A stretch of 64,000 nt of DNA from contig CAJQHR010000021.1 of the NCBI GenBank assembly GCA_905478225.1, forward strand, positions 1 through 64,000, in the 5' to 3' direction. A model generated the notes under the pieces. That model was not told where the DNA came from. It searched no databases and saw nothing but the letters and a program-made list of their open reading frames with translations. Position numbers and translations under genes: made by a program. Positions within the stretch are counted from its first letter, which is position 1. Each line of letters starts with the position of its first letter. This document shows, piece by piece, positions 54,171 through 63,838 of the stretch. The DNA is from an uncultured Crocinitomix sp. Its GTDB lineage: Bacteria > Bacteroidota > Bacteroidia > Flavobacteriales_D > Crocinitomicaceae.

Positions 54171-54785
54171 ATGCATATAGCGGTAGCAGGAAATATCGGA
54201 TCCGGAAAAACTACTCTCACACAGTTACTAGCGAAACATTACGGCTGGGATACACATTATGAAGATGTGGAACAAAACCCTTACCTGAATGATTTCTATG
54301 AAGACATGCAACGTTGGTCTTTTAATTTACAGATTTATTATTTGAATAGCCGTTTTACGCAAATTCAAGAAATAAAAACAACGTCTGAAAATGTGATTCA
54401 GGATCGTACGATTTATGAAGACGCTTATATTTTTGCACCGAACTTGCATTCAATGGGCTTAATGACGACACGTGATTTTGAAAATTACTTTTCATTATTC
54501 AACTTGTTGGAATCATTTATCTCGGCGCCAGATGTGTTGATATACTTAAAGGCAAGCGTTCCAACTTTGGTGAACCAAATTCAAAAAAGAGGACGAGATT
54601 ATGAAGAAAGCATTCGATTGGATTATTTAAAGCGTTTGAACGAGCGCTATGATGCATGGATTTCTACTTACGATAAAGGGAAATTGATTGTAATTGATGT
54701 GGATGGAAATAACTTCCATGAAAACGCGGATGATTTAGGTAAGATCATTCATTCAATTGACGCGGAGATTAACGGGTTATTTTAG
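54171..54785 (+). CDS. Deoxynucleoside kinase (deoxyadenosine/deoxyguanosine type)
   Basis: Phosphorylates salvaged deoxynucleosides to monophosphates. Walker A is MHIAVAGNIGSGKTTLTQLL. The family's substrate motif DRTIYEDAYIFAPNLHSMGL (DRS-like with the Glu) and the lid arginines in NQIQKRGRDYEESIRLDYLK are all present. The 204-residue length fits the bacterial dAK/dGK group. It is monocistronic and divergent from the EamA gene. deoC in this window could act in the same salvage network. Confidence 0.93.
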   Translation: MHIAVAGNIGSGKTTLTQLLAKHYGWDTHYEDVEQNPYLNDFYEDMQRWSFNLQIYYLNSRFTQIQEIKTTSENVIQDRTIYEDAYIFAPNLHSMGLMTTRDFENYFSLFNLLESFISAPDVLIYLKASVPTLVNQIQKRGRDYEESIRLDYLKRLNERYDAWISTYDKGKLIVIDVDGNNFHENADDLGKIIHSIDAEINGLF

Positions 54786-54966
54786 GTCGGGCATTTCGAG
54801 GTTTTGAATGTCCTTACGCTTTGGTTGTGAATATTAGATCGCTTCGCTCTTAGTTGTTCGTTCTTGATACTAGATAAAAAATGATTTATTGACCTTAAAC
54901 ACTCCTATGATGGATGTTGCTTGTTTTTTTCTGATTTTAAGGGATGGATTGTGGAATTAACATCAT

Positions 54967-55539
54967 ATGCTTAGACTCGCACTTATAATAACCTTTGGAT
55001 TTTCAATCATAACGAATGGCTTTGGACAAACTTCAGATAAGGATTCTGTTTTTCTAAAAAGAACCGTTGGTGATGGCGAATTTGAAATAGACACGCTTTT
55101 TATTCAGGCGGGGCAAAGTTCTGATCAAGTGCTCGCAGGAACAACCTTCCTTCCTTATTCAAACAAAATGATTAGTCTATTGAATAAAGGCTTGGAGCCC
55201 ATAAGTCTTGAAATAATCTAGGACTGTAATAACACCACCCATCAAAGTACTTTTGTGGAATATCCAAAATTCATTGAAGTTAAAAGAGACTCAGACACAC
55301 TCACAATTGACGTACAAGTGATTGCAAATTGTTGCCACAACTTTTTAGGTGAAGCAGAGGTTGTTGGAAATGACACCTTAAATCTTGTTTATACTTCATA
55401 CGGTGGGTTTTGCTCCTGCGCATGCATGTTCTCGTTACGTTATAAATTTGACACCACTTTTGAAGCCGACTACCATATTCTGAATCGTGTCACGATTAAT
55501 AGGAGTGAAATAACAGGCGTGATTCCGAAAAAAGACTAA
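54967..55539 (+). pseudogene. Secreted protein gene with one in-frame TAG
   Basis: A signal peptide (MLRLALIITFGFSIITNGFG) and a small secreted protein, stopped at TAG 55219-55221 after LLNKGLEPISLEII. The same frame continues without other faults: DCNNTTHQSTFVEYPKFIEV, VIANCCHNFLGEAEVVGNDT, GGFCSCACMFSLRYKFD to 55539. The total would be about 190 residues. The Cys-rich second half (CC and CSCAC) suggests a disulfide-bonded or metal-binding extracellular domain. I do not recognise the family. One base substitution separates it from an intact gene. Confidence 0.75.
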
Positions 55540-55566
55540 TTCCGCCCGTTTTTCATTAATTCCATT

Positions 55567-55574
55567 TAGTTTTG
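55567..55574 (+). promoter_or_regulatory. Candidate -7 element of engB
   Basis: TAGTTTTG matches TAnnTTTG exactly and ends 14 bases before the GTG start of engB, so any leader would be very short. No clear TTG stands at the -33 distance. Confidence 0.35.
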
Positions 55575-55588
55575 TAAAAAATTGAATT

Positions 55589-56200
55589 GTGAGAATTAAG
55601 CAAGCAGAATTTGTCATCAGTAATACTGATCTTCGTTTATGTCCTGAACCGAATATGCCTGAATATGCATTTATTGGAAGATCGAACGTTGGTAAATCAT
55701 CATTGATCAATGTGTTGACCAACAACAAGAGCCTTGCAAAAATTTCAAGTAAGCCAGGGAAAACTCGGCTGATCAATCACTTTTTAATTAATAAAGAATG
55801 GTATTTGGTGGATTTACCAGGATACGGTTATGCCAAAGTCAATCACAATGCACGTGAACAGTTTCAAAAATTCATTTCACGCTACATGACCACACGTGAA
55901 AATTTGACCAATGTTTTTGTTTTGGTGGATAGCCGTCATAAACCGCAAGAGATTGATTTAGATTTTATGATTTGGCTAGGTGAGCATGGCGTCCCATTCT
56001 CTATGATTTTCACCAAGTTTGATAAGCTGAAAAAAAGCGAACAGAAAAAGTCCATTAAATTATATGAGACGGAGATGTTGAAAGTATGGGAAGAAATGCC
56101 GCCTTATTTCATCACTTCATCTGTAAGTTCTGAAGGAAAAGAAGAACTATTGGCGTATATCGACGAGATCAACCAGACGGTTGATTATTCAGTGAAATAG
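55589..56200 (+). CDS. engB: Ribosome-biogenesis GTPase EngB/YsxC (YihA)
   Basis: Essential GTPase for large-subunit maturation. The GTPase motifs are in order: G1 [21 protein letters not shown]2 [14 protein letters not shown]3 [20 protein letters not shown]4 MIFTKFDKL and G5 [10 protein letters not shown]. The start is GTG 55589 ([15 protein letters not shown]), which is the normal opening. 203 residues is typical. Its upstream neighbour is the nonsense-broken secreted protein. Confidence 0.96.
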   Translation: MRIKQAEFVISNTDLRLCPEPNMPEYAFIGRSNVGKSSLINVLTNNKSLAKISSKPGKTRLINHFLINKEWYLVDLPGYGYAKVNHNAREQFQKFISRYMTTRENLTNVFVLVDSRHKPQEIDLDFMIWLGEHGVPFSMIFTKFDKLKKSEQKKSIKLYETEMLKVWEEMPPYFITSSVSSEGKEELLAYIDEINQTVDYSVK

Positions 56201-56283
56201 TTACGTTTTTTTAGGCAAAGGATTACACGTCGAAAATAATCAGGAGCTGCTCAACGGATTTGATTGCATAATTGTTTTTTCTC

Positions 56284-56658
56284 TTACAATTTCTCGAAAT
56301 GATAATAGGTGAAAACCTTACCTTTCGGTGGATCATCATCTATAAAATCTGCATCTGCTGGCCAGTCATTATTTGACCTTAGTTTCCCGTAAAATCTTAT
56401 GCGACCTGAATACGGAATCTCTTTCATTCCAGGGATGCCCGGTTCAATATAATATCCATATTGATCCAAATCGAATACACCCTGCCCTCTTTCCCCTCGG
56501 TAATATGCCTCATAATCATGCTCGATCACCCATTTCTGGCAGTCACAAGCATAAGCCACATACATTAACTCCAAAGTATCCAACACCTCAGAAATAACGG
56601 CATCTTTTTCAAGCTGCTTATCGCTTTCTGTTATTCCACATGAAATAATGATGAACAA
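56284..56658 (-). CDS. Hypothetical lipoprotein, start uncertain
   Basis: About 124 residues with a lipobox-like FIIISCGITESDKQLEKDAV. It contains AYACDCQKWVIEHDYEAYYR and GRIRFYGKLRSNNDWPADAD and ends with FTYYHFEKL. I do not recognise a family. No ATG is at a good place: the frame is open upstream (KNNYKTTGNCVLILF) to a TAG at about 56740 without any ATG. The N-terminus may have lost its start codon, or a TTG at 56658 is used. It is therefore either a real gene with a rare start or a very recent pseudogene. Confidence 0.5.
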   Translation of the reverse strand: MFIIISCGITESDKQLEKDAVISEVLDTLELMYVAYACDCQKWVIEHDYEAYYRGERGQGVFDLDQYGYYIEPGIPGMKEIPYSGRIRFYGKLRSNNDWPADADFIDDDPPKGKVFTYYHFEKL

Positions 56659-56781
56659 AATCAGTACACAATTCCCAGTAGTTTTATAGTTATTCTTCGG
56701 TAGAACGGGATTATGAACTCTGTGAGCAGGATTATTCTTCTATAATAACCCGAACCTGATCAGGTACTCAACAGAAGTTGC

Positions 56782-57126
56782 TTAACTCAAAGGAGGCAAA
56801 ATCCCCATCTTGTCCGCAAAATGATGACAATAATCTCTTAAGTCTTCAGACATGTTTTTCTCGCCTGTTGCACGTTCAAATGAATCGGCTAAGGTCAATA
56901 AAGTTTGATGCATGAACTTTTTCATATCATCTGTATTAAACTCTTTATTCCACAGGTCAATACGCATTGCGGCGTTTTGTTTTTTATCCCAAAGGGCCAA
57001 GAACATTGCTTCTGCTGTAGCTTCTTCTACTCCACCTTCTTTTGCGGACCATTTGATTTTTTCAGGTAAATTATTTTCGTTCGTCAATACCTCAATATTG
57101 ATATTTGACTTTTTTAGATTACTCAT
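56782..57126 (-). CDS. gldC: Gliding motility protein GldC
   Basis: Small soluble protein (114 residues) that in Flavobacterium johnsoniae aids gliding without being essential. It matches the family throughout: SNINIEVLTNENNLPEKIKW, AMRIDLWNKEFNTDDMKKF, MHQTLLTLADSFERATGEKN and DYCHHFADKMGILPP. It overlaps the gldB stop by eight bases, the arrangement known in gliding Flavobacteria. Confidence 0.92.
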   Translation of the reverse strand: MSNLKKSNINIEVLTNENNLPEKIKWSAKEGGVEEATAEAMFLALWDKKQNAAMRIDLWNKEFNTDDMKKFMHQTLLTLADSFERATGEKNMSEDLRDYCHHFADKMGILPPLS

Positions 57127-58132
57127 TCTCTTTTGGTTTGTATGCTTTTAAAATTTTTGTTTCGTTTGTTTCATTCAATAAATCTTCAACGGTAACTTCT
57201 TCGTTCGCTTTCATATAAGAGCGCACCATTTGCCATCCCATAAACTGACCTGTTCTTCCTGGAGAATCATCAATTCCAACGGTAGTTGGTGCTTCCTCAA
57301 AAAAGCGCAGTTGCACTTTCATATCTACTGAATAAAGCCAATCCATGTCAATTAAATATTGCCAAATGCTGTATTCACTTGCCATGGCATAATCATACTC
57401 TTCTGCCGTATATCGTGCAATTAAATGTTTGTCTGCGTCCGGCATCATGGCTTCCATAATATACATCAATTTTCCAAAATAAATCATGCTTGAAAGGAAC
57501 GTTTCACCACGATCATCTCCTACCACATTTGCTGTCAACCAACTTTGAGCGACATCAACGGGCAAGTATTCTCGGCGCATTTTTTCTTTCATATACACTG
57601 GAAATCGAATTTCTTTAACAATTCGGTTTTCTGGCCCTAAAAACATCTCTAAACCAAGTCCAATCACAGAATCTGTTGAAATAACACCATAACTATAGGC
57701 TGAATTATAAGTAATTATTTTATTAGGAACGGGTTCATTTGGTAAATGGTAGTTTAGGTGTTTAAAAGCAGCTGTCAATTGATCCTCTACACCCGTAAAG
57801 TCATTGAATTCGACTTCTAAATCAGAATTCACCATTTGCATCATGCTATCACTGACAAAATACCATAAGTAATGCCCTATTGAATCATCATAAACAGATC
57901 CTGAACGGAGCATATCATAAACATAGAACTCATACAATTCACCACCGCGTTCAATCAAGTCCGCATTAATCTCCGTCATTTGCTCCGGAGATTCACCCTC
58001 GAACATAGTTTTCTCGAATCGATCGAATTTCAAATCAAGTTCAATAGCGGAGACATCAACATCCAACTTATCGGTAGAACATGACGCCCCGACTAAAGAC
58101 AAGAAGATAATTGCAGCTATTTTATTCTTCAT
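57119..58132 (-). CDS. gldB: Gliding motility lipoprotein GldB
   Basis: Lipoprotein needed for gliding motility and linked to the T9SS in F. johnsoniae. The signal MKNKIAAIIFLSLVGASC has a clear lipobox. The mature domain follows the family: IELDLKFDRFEKTMFE, SGSVYDDSIGHYLWYF, LNYHLPNEPVPNKIITYNSA, GLGLEMFLGPENR and SPGRTGQFMGWQMVRSYMKA. At 337 residues it is full length. With gldC it forms a two-gene unit, divergent from a PorT-family gene. Presence of gldB/gldC and T9SS cargo supports, but does not prove, gliding. Confidence 0.94.
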   Translation of the reverse strand: MKNKIAAIIFLSLVGASCSTDKLDVDVSAIELDLKFDRFEKTMFEGESPEQMTEINADLIERGGELYEFYVYDMLRSGSVYDDSIGHYLWYFVSDSMMQMVNSDLEVEFNDFTGVEDQLTAAFKHLNYHLPNEPVPNKIITYNSAYSYGVISTDSVIGLGLEMFLGPENRIVKEIRFPVYMKEKMRREYLPVDVAQSWLTANVVGDDRGETFLSSMIYFGKLMYIMEAMMPDADKHLIARYTAEEYDYAMASEYSIWQYLIDMDWLYSVDMKVQLRFFEEAPTTVGIDDSPGRTGQFMGWQMVRSYMKANEEVTVEDLLNETNETKILKAYKPKENE

Positions 58133-58186
58133 TGGTGATAATTTCTTATTATTGTTACAAAATTGTAAAATAATAATTGCAAAATT

Positions 58187-59062
58187 ATGAAAAAGTTACT
58201 TCCCTTGATATTAATTGCAGGATTTGCTTTTGGAGCAAACGCACAAGATAAGAAATTTCAAATTGGATTAGTGCTAGGACCAACATTTAATTGGACTAAA
58301 ATTCAAACGACGAAAATTGAAAGAAATGGTATTGGAAACGGCTTTACTATTGGAGTTGGCGGAAACTATATGTTTAATGAAAATATAGGTCTTGCTAGTG
58401 GGATTCAATTTGATTTAGAATTATTTACATTGAATTACGGTGACAATACAAATACAGTTTTAGGTGATGTATTTTATGCATACTCGGATACTGACATTCA
58501 AAAATATGAATCGAATGATGATGGCACTGGAGCGGTGAAGGATTTCAGCGATCCGACTGCATTTCTTTTACAAGAAAGAAAATTTCGTGCAAAATATGTG
58601 ACGATTCCACTTTTCTTGAAATTCCAAACAAATATGATTGGACAATTCAAGTACTACGGGAAGTTTGGTTTAAGAACTAGTATTTTAGCGGGCGTTAGAA
58701 TGGATGACACAGGTTACAACGCGGATTATGATCCGGTGGATGGTTCATTTACAGCGATTGAGCCGTTAACATCTAGAACACAAGAAAATATGAAACCAGT
58801 AACATTGAAAAAAGGATTGGCTCAAGTAAGAATGGGAATTGGTATTTATGGTGGAGCTGAGTGGAATTTTACTGGAAGTACTTTCTTATACAGTGAAATT
58901 GGATTCAACTATGGAATTACACCTTCTTTATATCAAAACTCAAGTCATCTAGTTGACAAAGTTGAAAACGCATCAGCTCCTGGTACTTATGAATATTCAA
59001 ACTTAGACATCAAAAATAATCCGCAGCATATTATTGAAATCAAATTTGGATTATTGTTCTAA
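58187..59062 (+). CDS. PorT-family outer-membrane beta-barrel protein
   Basis: A signal peptide (MKKLLPLILIAGFAFGANAQ) and an eight-stranded-barrel-type body, with GLVLGPTFNWTKIQTTKIE at the first strands, LASGIQFDLELFTLNYG, KFRAKYVTIPLFLKFQTN (the family's YLEIPLLLK-like strand) and IGIYGGAEWNFTGSTFLYSE. It ends in a strand IEIKFGLLF, as barrels do. PorT proper is a T9SS component, but this family is large, so I do not assign porT. It lies 12 bases upstream of nadE. Confidence 0.78.
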   Translation: MKKLLPLILIAGFAFGANAQDKKFQIGLVLGPTFNWTKIQTTKIERNGIGNGFTIGVGGNYMFNENIGLASGIQFDLELFTLNYGDNTNTVLGDVFYAYSDTDIQKYESNDDGTGAVKDFSDPTAFLLQERKFRAKYVTIPLFLKFQTNMIGQFKYYGKFGLRTSILAGVRMDDTGYNADYDPVDGSFTAIEPLTSRTQENMKPVTLKKGLAQVRMGIGIYGGAEWNFTGSTFLYSEIGFNYGITPSLYQNSSHLVDKVENASAPGTYEYSNLDIKNNPQHIIEIKFGLLF

Positions 59063-59073
59063 GAAAAAATTAG

Positions 59074-59859
59074 ATGGATTACGAAAAAGTAATTAATCAC
59101 ATTACTGCCTGGTTGAAAGACTACGCGGTGAATGCAAGATCAAAGGGATTTATTATTGGAATTAGTGGCGGAATTGATTCCGCCGTTACTTCTTTTTTAT
59201 GCGCCAAAACTGGCTTAGAGGTGATTTGTGTTGAAATGAACATTCACCAAAACCAAAACGAAGTGAACCGTGGATTGGAGCACATTCAATTTTTAGAAAG
59301 CCAATTTGACAATGTGCGCCACTACTCCATTAATCTCACTGACACCTTTGAAACATTAAAAGAAGTATTGCCTAGCGAATCAAATTCGCACGGGCTTTCA
59401 ATGGCGAACACACGTGCACGCTTGCGCATGACCACGCTTTATGCTGTAGGACAAGCAAACGGTGTTCTAGTAGCCGGAACAGGAAACAAAGTAGAAGATT
59501 TTGGGGTAGGCTTTTACACAAAATACGGTGACGGTGGAGTGGATTTGAGTCCGATTGCCGATTTAAACAAAACGGAAGTGTTTTCGCTTGCAAAAATACT
59601 CGGCGTTGTTAGCTCAATTCAAGAAGCACAGCCCACAGATGGATTGTGGAAAGATGAGCGTACAGATGAAGGGCAAATTGGCGCTACCTATCCTGAATTA
59701 GAATGGGCAATGCAATTTAACGCCAACTCAAATGCAACGGAAGAACATTTAGGCGAACGCGAGCGTGAAGTATTAAAGATTTACAGAAGCTTTAATCGTG
59801 CTAACGAACATAAAATGGTACCTATACCTGTTTGTCTTATTCCAGAAGATTTAAAGTAG
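59074..59859 (+). CDS. nadE: NH3-dependent NAD+ synthetase
   Basis: Last step of NAD synthesis, amidating nicotinate adenine dinucleotide with ammonia. The ATP-PPase loop GFIIGISGGIDSAVTSFLCA is near residues 25-44. GTGNKVEDFGVGFYTKYGDG and ADLNKTEVFSLAKILG are the NaAD- and ammonia-site blocks, and LWKDERTDEGQIGATYPELE follows. There is no glutaminase domain (261 residues). It converges with the next gene, only one base apart. Confidence 0.94.
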   Translation: MDYEKVINHITAWLKDYAVNARSKGFIIGISGGIDSAVTSFLCAKTGLEVICVEMNIHQNQNEVNRGLEHIQFLESQFDNVRHYSINLTDTFETLKEVLPSESNSHGLSMANTRARLRMTTLYAVGQANGVLVAGTGNKVEDFGVGFYTKYGDGGVDLSPIADLNKTEVFSLAKILGVVSSIQEAQPTDGLWKDERTDEGQIGATYPELEWAMQFNANSNATEEHLGEREREVLKIYRSFNRANEHKMVPIPVCLIPEDLK

Positions 59860-59860
59860 A

Positions 59861-61972
59861 TTAACGCAAGACTGTCACATGTCCAGAAATGGTATGTTTT
59901 TTATCACTGCTTAGGTCACCGAATTGAATTTTCCAACCGTACACACCGTCATTTACAACACCACGACCTCCATAATTACCGTCCCAACCTGTTGCTACAT
60001 CAAAGGATTCAAACATCACCTCGCCCCAACGATTGTAAACAACCATATAGTAATCATAAATATCTAAATTTGCCGCAAAGACTGGTAAAAACACATCATT
60101 AAAACTATCACCATCTGGCGTGAATGTATTCGGAATATAATAAATGTTAACCCCAGCAACAAGTACATAACCATAAGTGGTATCCACACAACCAAACGCC
60201 GAAGTCGCTAATAACACAACCTCATAATAACCACCGTATTCAAAAGGATACGTATGCGTTGGATTTGTGGCGATAATACCCGTAGTTCCGTCTCCCATAT
60301 CCCATTCATAACTCACCGCTCCAGTGGTATGGTTATTCATATTAGTGACTGCCTGATAGGAAAGTAAATTATCTGGTTCTGGTGTAAAGTCTGCCTCTGG
60401 AAAAGGGGTAACATCAAACGGATAAGTGATGGAGTTGTCAGACATATCTTCATCTTCATATCCATCAGGAAATTCTAACTCAATCGTCATCACATACGAC
60501 CCTAAAGGCAATGAGAAACTTGGTAGAGAAAACGTACCCTCTTCCCCTTCTAAAATTAAGCCAGTCCAGACAAACGTCTCTGTTAACACACCGTCCAAAT
60601 AGACATTACCAGTAAAAAAAGTCATGCTTTCATTTCCATTATTAATCACCGACATTTCACCAAAAAATGGGCTATTCTCGCATGTGGCTGTTAACGAACC
60701 TCCAGTTACTTGAATGTCCATCACCTGTAAATCACAACTTTCAAGACAATCAGCTGCAATGATGTTATTTCGCATATAAGTACCTGGTTGTAACCCAAAA
60801 CCAAAGCCTAAATTAATTCCTACGCCAGTTAAATGACAATAACTCATGACTGTTCCACCAAGTGGTGGAAGCGTGCCTACACAACCTTCGTCAAAACCAG
60901 CATCTGGTCCGCAACCGTCAATAGCTGTGCCATCACCATTCCAAAAACAAGCATGTGTATGTGGCGAGCCCATATTATGACCCATTTCATGCGAAATTAC
61001 CTCAACCGACCAAGAATAAATAGGCACTGCTGCAAAAGTTGGTGAGATACCGCTTACTGCTTTTCGAATGGCTTGATTTGGATTACAATAAACATTTACC
61101 CAAGCTAATCCTCCGCCTGCAGAAATGGTGACTAAATGTCCTAAATCACCCTCCCAAATTGTCGTGGTTGACCCAAATAAATCCAATAATATTCCAGTAT
61201 CACCTTCTAAATAATAAGGACTTATTTCATCCCAAACTTTCATCTCAGAAATATAAATGGTCATATCATCCAATTCAAATAAGAATTGTATTTCATTAAA
61301 AAGTGCCATCATATAATCAGCAGATTCTGTTACGCCACCTTTGTTTAAAAAAATATCGTAGTCTACTTCAAAATATATGCTTGAACAATCTTCTACTACA
61401 GTTCTATCTCCGGATGGTTTGAGGTTTGGAGATTCTTCATAAAAATCAGTTGTTGCGCATTCGAAAGAGTTTTGACCGTCTATCGCTGGCTCGGCATACA
61501 ATATATAATATTCGTGATCGGGAAGTTTACCTAAATTAATATCTCCAATTCCAGGAATAGATCCTACGCCAATAATTTCGTTATTCAGCACACTAAATGC
61601 AAAATGAGAGTTCTCATACCCAACGGCTACTCCTTGATAAAAAATACTTTTTGATTCAGAAACATAATCATATTCAAGTCCTGATGCAGTTTTCACTCTA
61701 AAATCAGGTCTAAATAAATCAGCCTCATTTAATATAAAAACAAGAATCTCGTCTTTAAATGGAATGGATAATGAAATACTACTTGGATGATCATTGAGTA
61801 CATTATTCCACTTCAGGTCATCAACATTGAGCAGCGCGTAATCATCAATTAGGCCTAAGTCCAACTCCTCCTTGATCGATTCATCAACTGGAGAAAATAA
61901 AGAAATATCCTCTTGTGCAAACACCGTTTGCGAGAAGATTATGAATGCTAAAATTTGTACGAGTAATTTCAT
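59861..61972 (-). CDS. Secreted metzincin metalloprotease with PKD-like domain and T9SS type B sorting domain
   Basis: A signal peptide (MKLLVQILAFIIFSQTVFAQ) leads to a prodomain-like part, then a zinc protease with VEVISHEMGHNMGSPHTHAC (HExxHxxGxxH) at about residues 326-345, as in reprolysin-like metzincins. Later come CARDB-like and PKD-like beta-sandwiches (YEWDMGDGTTGIIATNPTHT). The last about 90 residues are the gliding-associated CHU_C / T9SS type B domain (YYIPNTFTPDGDSFNDVFLP, YNRWGEVMFES, GWDGNYGGRGVVNDGVYGWK). It should be secreted and attached or released at the surface, to digest proteins. 703 residues. Confidence 0.9.
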   Translation of the reverse strand: MKLLVQILAFIIFSQTVFAQEDISLFSPVDESIKEELDLGLIDDYALLNVDDLKWNNVLNDHPSSISLSIPFKDEILVFILNEADLFRPDFRVKTASGLEYDYVSESKSIFYQGVAVGYENSHFAFSVLNNEIIGVGSIPGIGDINLGKLPDHEYYILYAEPAIDGQNSFECATTDFYEESPNLKPSGDRTVVEDCSSIYFEVDYDIFLNKGGVTESADYMMALFNEIQFLFELDDMTIYISEMKVWDEISPYYLEGDTGILLDLFGSTTTIWEGDLGHLVTISAGGGLAWVNVYCNPNQAIRKAVSGISPTFAAVPIYSWSVEVISHEMGHNMGSPHTHACFWNGDGTAIDGCGPDAGFDEGCVGTLPPLGGTVMSYCHLTGVGINLGFGFGLQPGTYMRNNIIAADCLESCDLQVMDIQVTGGSLTATCENSPFFGEMSVINNGNESMTFFTGNVYLDGVLTETFVWTGLILEGEEGTFSLPSFSLPLGSYVMTIELEFPDGYEDEDMSDNSITYPFDVTPFPEADFTPEPDNLLSYQAVTNMNNHTTGAVSYEWDMGDGTTGIIATNPTHTYPFEYGGYYEVVLLATSAFGCVDTTYGYVLVAGVNIYYIPNTFTPDGDSFNDVFLPVFAANLDIYDYYMVVYNRWGEVMFESFDVATGWDGNYGGRGVVNDGVYGWKIQFGDLSSDKKHTISGHVTVLR

Positions 61973-62096
61973 TTTTATTAAATCATATTATCCTACATTT
62001 AAAGAACGTTTGAGATTGAAGATAGTTGCTAAAAATGTCATATTTTATTGACAGGTTTGAGTAAAGTGTTAATATCATTTATTCTGTGGTTATATT

Positions 62097-62696
62097 CTAA
62101 TCGCCAAAGATATAATTCAGACCTAAGGAAAAGATTCCGCACTCTGATTTAGAATAAGTACGATCGGGGAATAGAGTCGCTTCTGGCTTGTTTATGCCAT
62201 AAGTGTATGCCATTTTCGCAGCAAGCACTTTACCCGCAAAAGGAAATTGTAAACCCCCTTCAATTTAAGGCCCAAAGATATTAACATTCCCAAAACCTGG
62301 AATTCCTGAGTAGGCATAGGCAGCTCCTAATCCCACTAAAACCATCAAAATAATCAATATCACCATAAAAGAATTCAACTAACAAAGGTATTTCATAAAC
62401 AAGCTTTTTTGCATCAATTAAATTCGCAAATAAACCGACAAAAGGATACGAGGCCAATATAATATGCAAGTGTCTCGTTTTACTTACATAGCTTGACAAA
62501 CTTGCCTTATAAGTTAAGCCAGGGATAACGGTCAAAGAAACCGGATTGCATGAACCTGTAAGATCTGTATAAGAGTCTTTAAACGAAAAAAGTCGAATTG
62601 AATACCAGCACCATGCTTAAAAAATTGGGCCTGTGCAGAAGTTGATAGGCTTGTAATGAAACATAAAATGAATACTGATTTGATAAGATTTTTCAT
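62097..62696 (-). pseudogene. Outer-membrane barrel protein, frameshifted and stopped
   Basis: The minus strand from ATG 62696 has a signal peptide (MKNLIKSVFILCFITSLSTS) and GAGIQFDFFRLKT, then the frame shifts to PGLTYKASLSSYVSKTRHLH and ASYPFVGLFANLIDAKK. A further shift restores the first frame as GLGAAYAYSGIPGFGNVNIF, followed by a TAA at 62265-62267 and IEGGLQFPFAGKVLAAKMAY, ending in the barrel strand IFSLGLNYIFGD at 62097. At least two frameshifts and one nonsense codon. It resembles PorT-like barrels. Confidence 0.75.
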
Positions 62697-62904
62697 GTTG
62701 ACGTATTTAGGCAACTTAAAGCTATAAAAATAACTCTTGAAAACGATAAATTAATTCAAAATAAAACAGATTCGATTTATAATCAATGCCTCAGTCCACA
62801 GTCTCTGTTCTATTTAAACCAGGCTAGGTGATTCCCTTTTATATTGCAAATCCCTCATCAACATCAGTTAAAGACAATACTTACCACGAATAAAATTTTG
62901 GGTA

Positions 62905-63234
62905 TTAATTCCCTTCAGGCGCTAACCTCAATACAATTCCATCAATCTCATCAGCAATATGAATTTGACATCCTAAACGACTGTTGTCCTCGACAAAAAA
63001 TGCTTCATCCAACATATCTAATTCAGAATCCGACTGCTCCGGTAATTCAGTCTCCGACTCCAAATAACATTGACAGGTGGCGCACATTGCCATTCCTCCA
63101 CAACGCCCTTCAACTGGCAATTCATATGCACGGCAAACCTCCATAATATTCATATTCATATCAGTAGGTGCTTCTAGATCATGGGTTACGCCTTCTCTAT
63201 CAACAATATGTACAGTTATCATGTTATCAGCCAT
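62905..63234 (-). CDS. [2Fe-2S] ferredoxin, adrenodoxin type
   Basis: An electron carrier of 109 residues. Cluster ligands are visible in VEGRCGGMAMCATCQCYLES (C-x5-C-x2-C) and the fourth Cys in DNSRLGCQIHIADEIDG. The acidic loop between them (PEQSDSELDMLDEAFFVED) is the partner-binding surface typical of the ISC-type/adrenodoxin class. No ISC genes are adjacent; it stands alone between broken genes. The start MADNMITVHIVDREG fits; ATG 63222 is an alternative. Confidence 0.93.
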   Translation of the reverse strand: MADNMITVHIVDREGVTHDLEAPTDMNMNIMEVCRAYELPVEGRCGGMAMCATCQCYLESETELPEQSDSELDMLDEAFFVEDNSRLGCQIHIADEIDGIVLRLAPEGN

Positions 63235-63433
63235 GGAGCAGATGTTTTAATTTTTGGCAAAGATAAGGTTTCTTGGGAATCATAAAAAGAAGATGCGGCC
63301 GGAAAGTAATAATTTTCCTCGTTACACCTTAAAAGGTTACAAGGCATCCGTTATGATAGAAAAAGAATCCAATGTTTTTAACTACGACTGATATTACAAT
63401 GAACCTTTCATAAAAACGACTATTTTTATTGCT

Positions 63434-63838
63434 GTGCGGACTCTCATCATTCTTCTTCTATTTTTTTCTAACCCCTGTCCTGCACAAGATAAGTTAACCA
63501 TCTATTTTGATGTAGACAAATCGAAAATAAAAGATCATTTCAAAACAAATTTAAATGATTTATTCATTGACTACGACTATTTGTCCGTTGACTCCATCCA
63601 ATATATTGGTTTTTCAGACACAACAGGAAATGTAAAAAGTAATATGTGATTGTCAGAAAGGCGTGCAAGAACCGTGGAGAAATATTGCAGAAAACTATTT
63701 CCAGAAGAGGTTTACACTGCGACCTATGCGAAAGGAGAAGGCACCAAACTAAATGATGCAGAAAATCGGAAGGTTGAAATGATTATTCATCAAAAACCTC
63801 AAAAAAAAGCCCAAATCAGAAGTGATTCAGAATATTGA
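63434..63838 (+). pseudogene. OmpA-like domain protein with an in-frame TGA, window-edge remnant
   Basis: GTG 63434 starts a signal peptide (MRTLIILLLFFSNPCPAQ), then the OmpA_C domain: KLTIYFDVDKSKIKDHFKTN, DSIQYIGFSDTTGNVKSNM, a TGA at 63647-63649, then directly LSERRARTVEKYCRKLFPEE and GEGTKLNDAENRKVEMIIHQ, to TGA 63836. The domain is complete except for the one stop, in a position where peptidoglycan-binding OmpA domains usually have a residue before LSERRA. The frame goes on after 63838 with a further TAG and then RKRALALQLSYNYKAKKRNY to the window edge, so the original protein was longer. Peptidoglycan-associated outer-membrane role is expected for relatives. Confidence 0.75.
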
